A stretch of DNA of 64,000 nucleotides from a virus. The DNA lies in the IMG/VR virus record IMGVR_UViG_3300027861_000016, positions 1 through 64,000 of that record; one strand, written 5' to 3'. The stretch's first letter is position 1. The number at the start of each line of letters is the position of its first letter. The notes below the pieces were generated by a model. That model was not told where the DNA came from and did no database searches. It worked only from the letters and a program-made list of their open reading frames with translations. This document shows, in pieces, positions 61,810-64,000 of the stretch. A program made the translations under genes and the position numbers.

Positions 61810-62980
61810 AAATTTAATAGAAGGAGAGTATTATTACTGTGATTGGGATGGTTTTTCTCACATTTTTGAATGTAAATATAATGGAGCAAGTATTGATATT
61901 GATGATAATAGATTTACAGATAGATGTTGGAAATTTTGGGAAATGAAGGCTACAAACATAAGACCAGTAACTAAAGATGAAAGAGAATGGTTAGATTTAT
62001 GTATAAAAGAAGGAAAGTTTGTAGATAAACCTGATAAGATTAAAGAAGGATTTAAAGTTGATGATTGGGTTGAACATATTGATAGTTCAGATCCGAAACC
62101 AGAACAAATAATAGGATTTCATTCAAATGGTTGTTTGTCTTTAAAAGGAAAGAAAAGAGAACATTGCTATATAAAAGATTATAGACTAGCAACTCCTGAA
62201 GAAATAGCTAGTGTTGAGAAGTCTAAGTTTGAAATAGGTAAGTGGTATAAACTCAAAAATTCATCAGGAACCAAGTTTCTAGGATATATTGATAAAAAGA
62301 ATCATTACTATGGGTTTGGTCCTACAGGTAAATGGATTGAATCTGACTTAGTAAAACCAGATCATTCTAAATATATACAGGCAACTGACTCTGAGGTGAA
62401 AGATCGTTTACTGTTTTATGCTAAAGAGAAATATCCTGTTGGGAGTTTCTATAAATGTTTTGTAAATAAAGATAAATGTGAAATAAGATTTGATGATGTA
62501 CAATTTACAGATAATTTGGACGGGATTGTGGATTCTGATATAGGTTATATTTATCATGATGGAAAATGGGCAGAGATAGTAGAAGAATCTAAACCTAAAA
62601 ATGATACTTGGTGTATACAAATTACTAAAGAGAATAGAGAAGTAGTTAAGAAGTGGTATGCTCGTACTAACCCATCATATAATATAGGTGCTTACTACGG
62701 TCTTAAAGAGAATGTAAAACATGCAAGAGGTAGTAACATGGTTCCTTGGACAAAGGATGATATTATATCAACTGAAGAGTTCTATAAAAAGATAGGACAT
62801 GTTCCACCATCATTTGGTGAAAATCCTTGTAAACAAGTAGCTGTAGATTCATTAAAAGATGACTATCCAGTAGAAATATATGGAGGATGTAATGATGATG
62901 GAGCTTTAGATGATTTCATGAAAGGTCAAGAAGTTGGTAGAGTAAGAAAAAGAAAGAGATTTAATCCTCCAAAAATTTAA
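61799..62980 (+). CDS. Multi-domain protein with repeated small beta domains
   Basis: This 393-residue protein appears built from several short beta-barrel units (YYYCDWDGFSHIFECKYNG near residue 10; GKWYKLKNSSGTKFLGYID near 148; YPVGSFYKC near 212; IYHDGKWAEIVE near 253). They resemble the SH3-like repeats common in Bacteroidota phage proteins. A WCIQITKENREVVKKW element near 280 is shared with the 197-residue protein at 57.45 kb. The C-terminus is basic. No catalytic motif is seen. A binding or scaffold role is possible. Confidence 0.65.
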   Translation: MKVENLIEGEYYYCDWDGFSHIFECKYNGASIDIDDNRFTDRCWKFWEMKATNIRPVTKDEREWLDLCIKEGKFVDKPDKIKEGFKVDDWVEHIDSSDPKPEQIIGFHSNGCLSLKGKKREHCYIKDYRLATPEEIASVEKSKFEIGKWYKLKNSSGTKFLGYIDKKNHYYGFGPTGKWIESDLVKPDHSKYIQATDSEVKDRLLFYAKEKYPVGSFYKCFVNKDKCEIRFDDVQFTDNLDGIVDSDIGYIYHDGKWAEIVEESKPKNDTWCIQITKENREVVKKWYARTNPSYNIGAYYGLKENVKHARGSNMVPWTKDDIISTEEFYKKIGHVPPSFGENPCKQVAVDSLKDDYPVEIYGGCNDDGALDDFMKGQEVGRVRKRKRFNPPKI

Positions 62981-63024
62981 GTAATTAATAATTTTTAGTA
63001 AATAATAATTAAAAGTAAAGTATT

Positions 63025-63489
63025 ATGTCAAAAGAAAACAAATCAGTAGTAGAAGTAGTAAGTGAGTTTGCATTAGTAAAGAAAATAATGGCTACATTGA
63101 AATTAGATGATGCTGGTAAAATGGATAAGTTCTTTAAAGGTGAAGTAAGAACATGTAATGATATTATTACACAGTTTAAAGCAGATATGTCTGGAGATAC
63201 ATTGCAACACGATATAGATCAAAGTAAATTAGACAGAGCTATTGAGGATGCTATTGAAGCAGTAGACCAAGCTTACCAAGCTGTTACACCTGAGAATATT
63301 GTTAATAATGCAGCTTGTACTAAGTTTAGTAGTGTGTATTGGGCTAATATTACTAGAGCAGAACATAGTTTAGATAGATTAACAGAAGATAAAGAAGAGG
63401 ATATAAAAATGTATGAAGAAACAAAGAAAGAGAATCTAGAACAAATAGAGAAATATAACGCTAGAATAGTAAAGATTTCTAAGAAATAA
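63025..63489 (+). CDS. Unknown helical protein
   Basis: This 154-residue protein is helical throughout. It has an early lysine-rich segment, a middle with AIEDAIEAVDQAYQAVTPENIV, and a Lys/Glu-rich C-terminal coiled coil. An A/T-rich leader precedes it, and the second tRNA-like gene starts 10 nt after its stop. No family is recognised. Confidence 0.6.
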   Translation: MSKENKSVVEVVSEFALVKKIMATLKLDDAGKMDKFFKGEVRTCNDIITQFKADMSGDTLQHDIDQSKLDRAIEDAIEAVDQAYQAVTPENIVNNAACTKFSSVYWANITRAEHSLDRLTEDKEEDIKMYEETKKENLEQIEKYNARIVKISKK

Positions 63490-63499
63490 AAGAATGGTT

Positions 63500-63577
63500 A
63501 GTAAACAGGCGTAATGCGGAATTGGTTCCAAACCCTATTATAGGTCGCTTATCCAGGTTCGAGTCCTGGGTTTACTT
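63500..63577 (+). tRNA. tRNA-like gene with abnormal D/anticodon region
   Basis: The acceptor stem is a perfect 7 bp (AGTAAAC, 63500-63506, with GTTTACT, 63570-63576; discriminator T) and the T-arm is perfect (CCAGG-TTCGAGT-CCTGG, 63553-63569). The 46 nt between do not form ordinary D and anticodon arms. Instead TAA-t-GCG (63512-63518) pairs with CGCTTA (63546-63551), closing a long hairpin with a TTCCAAA loop flanked by GG/CC, which would read as a CCA (Trp) anticodon loop. The 3' base of this hairpin, GTCGCTTA, is identical to that in the 61.26-kb element. The element is tRNA-derived, but a working tRNA is uncertain. Confidence 0.55.
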
Positions 63578-63608
63578 CGAAAAGTATTAATTAATAAAAC
63601 TAAAAGAT

Positions 63609-63725
63609 ATGAGTTATACTAAAGAACAAGTAGAATCACTAATAGTTAAATTCAAAGGAGATAATTTCAAGCATTTATATATGACTATTGCTCAATTACA
63701 AGAATGGTTTACTAAAAACTTATAG
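63609..63725 (+). CDS. Micro-protein gene
   Basis: An open frame of 38 residues (MSYTKEQVESLIVKFKGDNF), helical and charged, lies between the tRNA-like gene and the last gene and ends 3 nt before it. The A-rich leader AAAAGAT fits the genome style. The family is unknown. Confidence 0.5.
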   Translation: MSYTKEQVESLIVKFKGDNFKHLYMTIAQLQEWFTKNL

Positions 63726-63728
63726 ATT

Positions 63729-64000
63729 ATGAATGTGCAACAATTGATAGAACAACTTCAACAATATCCTAAGAATATGGAAGTAAAGGTTCATAATGGA
63801 TTAGTTGATGATTGGCAACTGTTTAATCTTACTAGATATAGATTAGAAAGATGGGATGAGAATTTTATCTATAAAATGGCTATGCGTCAATGTTTAGATA
63901 GAGATAAGAATACTGAACTTCCTTTTAGAATTAAAAAACAAGTATGGGAATATTCAGAGTCTTGCAGTGAGAATAAGAATAAAAAGTATAAAAATATATT
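63729..64000 (+). CDS. Partial gene of the LxxxLxxYPxxxxVxVxNG family
   Basis: The frame opens at ATG 63729 with MNVQQLIEQLQQYPKNMEVK and runs off the right end after about 90 residues. The YPKNMEVKVHNG motif matches the start of the 63-residue protein at 49.58-49.77 kb, so the same small-protein family appears on both arms. The rest is charged with one Cys pair. Function is unknown. Confidence 0.65.
   Translation, partial: MNVQQLIEQLQQYPKNMEVKVHNGLVDDWQLFNLTRYRLERWDENFIYKMAMRQCLDRDKNTELPFRIKKQVWEYSESCSENKNKKYKNI

Noticed and set aside
1-64000. Stop-codon reassignment as in some crAss-like phages
   Set aside because: Very long frames (up to 3281 codons) are open under the standard code, and genes end in TAA, TAG and TGA at sensible places, so the UUA-type loop in the tRNA-like gene is not evidence for recoding.
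1-64000. CRISPR arrays, insertion sequences, transposases, integrase and attachment sites
   Set aside because: No regularly spaced direct repeats of CRISPR size, no terminal inverted repeats flanking a transposase and no recombinase motif were seen; the only repeat array is the short iteron-like one at 54.9 kb.

Overview
The window is most of the late half, plus the start of the opposite-strand half, of a large AT-rich tailed phage of the crAss-like group (Crassvirales). The case rests on several features seen together. There is a leftward block with TerL, portal, scaffold-like protein, a 489-residue capsid protein, connector-size proteins and a 1571-residue muzzle/stabilisation-type protein. 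Next come two coiled-coil cargo-type proteins and three giant virion proteins of 3281, 2282 and 1183 residues. One giant carries the DxDxD active-site motif (DFDVD) of the crAss/phi14:2 virion RNA polymerase. A host in the Bacteroidota is likely: starts have A-rich leaders instead of strong Shine-Dalgarno sites, and one non-coding locus has a near-perfect TTTG-N20-TAnnTTTG promoter.

Layout. Positions 1-4.7 kb (minus strand) hold tail-fibre/adhesin-like genes. Positions 4.7-25 kb hold the giant proteins: a membrane-segment coiled-coil protein, an SF1 helicase + ADP-ribosyltransferase-like + RNA polymerase fusion, and a zincin-containing polyvalent protein. Positions 25-44.5 kb hold cargo, muzzle, ring/connector, capsid, scaffold and portal genes. 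Positions 44.5-47.3 kb hold TerL, whose P-loop is interrupted by a 151-residue intein with the hallmarks of class 3. Positions 47.3-53.5 kb are a dense run of small, mostly unknown genes (two winged-helix-like, two zinc-ribbon-like, one FTR-like Cys-rich). A divergent control region at 53.48-53.68 kb separates the two transcription directions. Positions 53.7-64 kb (plus strand) are the start of the other arm: many small genes, several one- or two-TM micro-proteins, an RlmN/Cfr-like radical SAM methyltransferase, a PNKP-type HAD protein with an altered active site, a lipoprotein and a secreted protein.

Structured RNA is unusually abundant. I see a pseudoknotted RNA ending in a terminator between the portal-side and scaffold genes (41.5 kb). 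An apparently autonomous RNA at 52.5 kb has a tRNA-like 5' end, a -7 box and its own terminator. A promoter-to-terminator small RNA lies at 59.8 kb, followed by a roughly 0.4-kb folded non-coding stretch. Two tRNA-like genes (61.26 and 63.50 kb) have perfect acceptor and T arms but an abnormal central part. An iteron-like repeat array (54.9-55.15 kb) followed by a G-depleted tract is the best candidate for a replication origin.

How it fits together: the giant RNA polymerase fusion and cargo proteins would be packaged and injected to start early transcription. The rightward arm supplies early and accessory functions. The leftward arm builds the virion, with hairpin terminators placed after the capsid gene and around the 438-residue structural gene, probably to tune dosage. 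DNA polymerase, primase and lysis genes are not recognisable here and presumably lie outside the window. No computation was run; all family calls are from motif reading and gene order.
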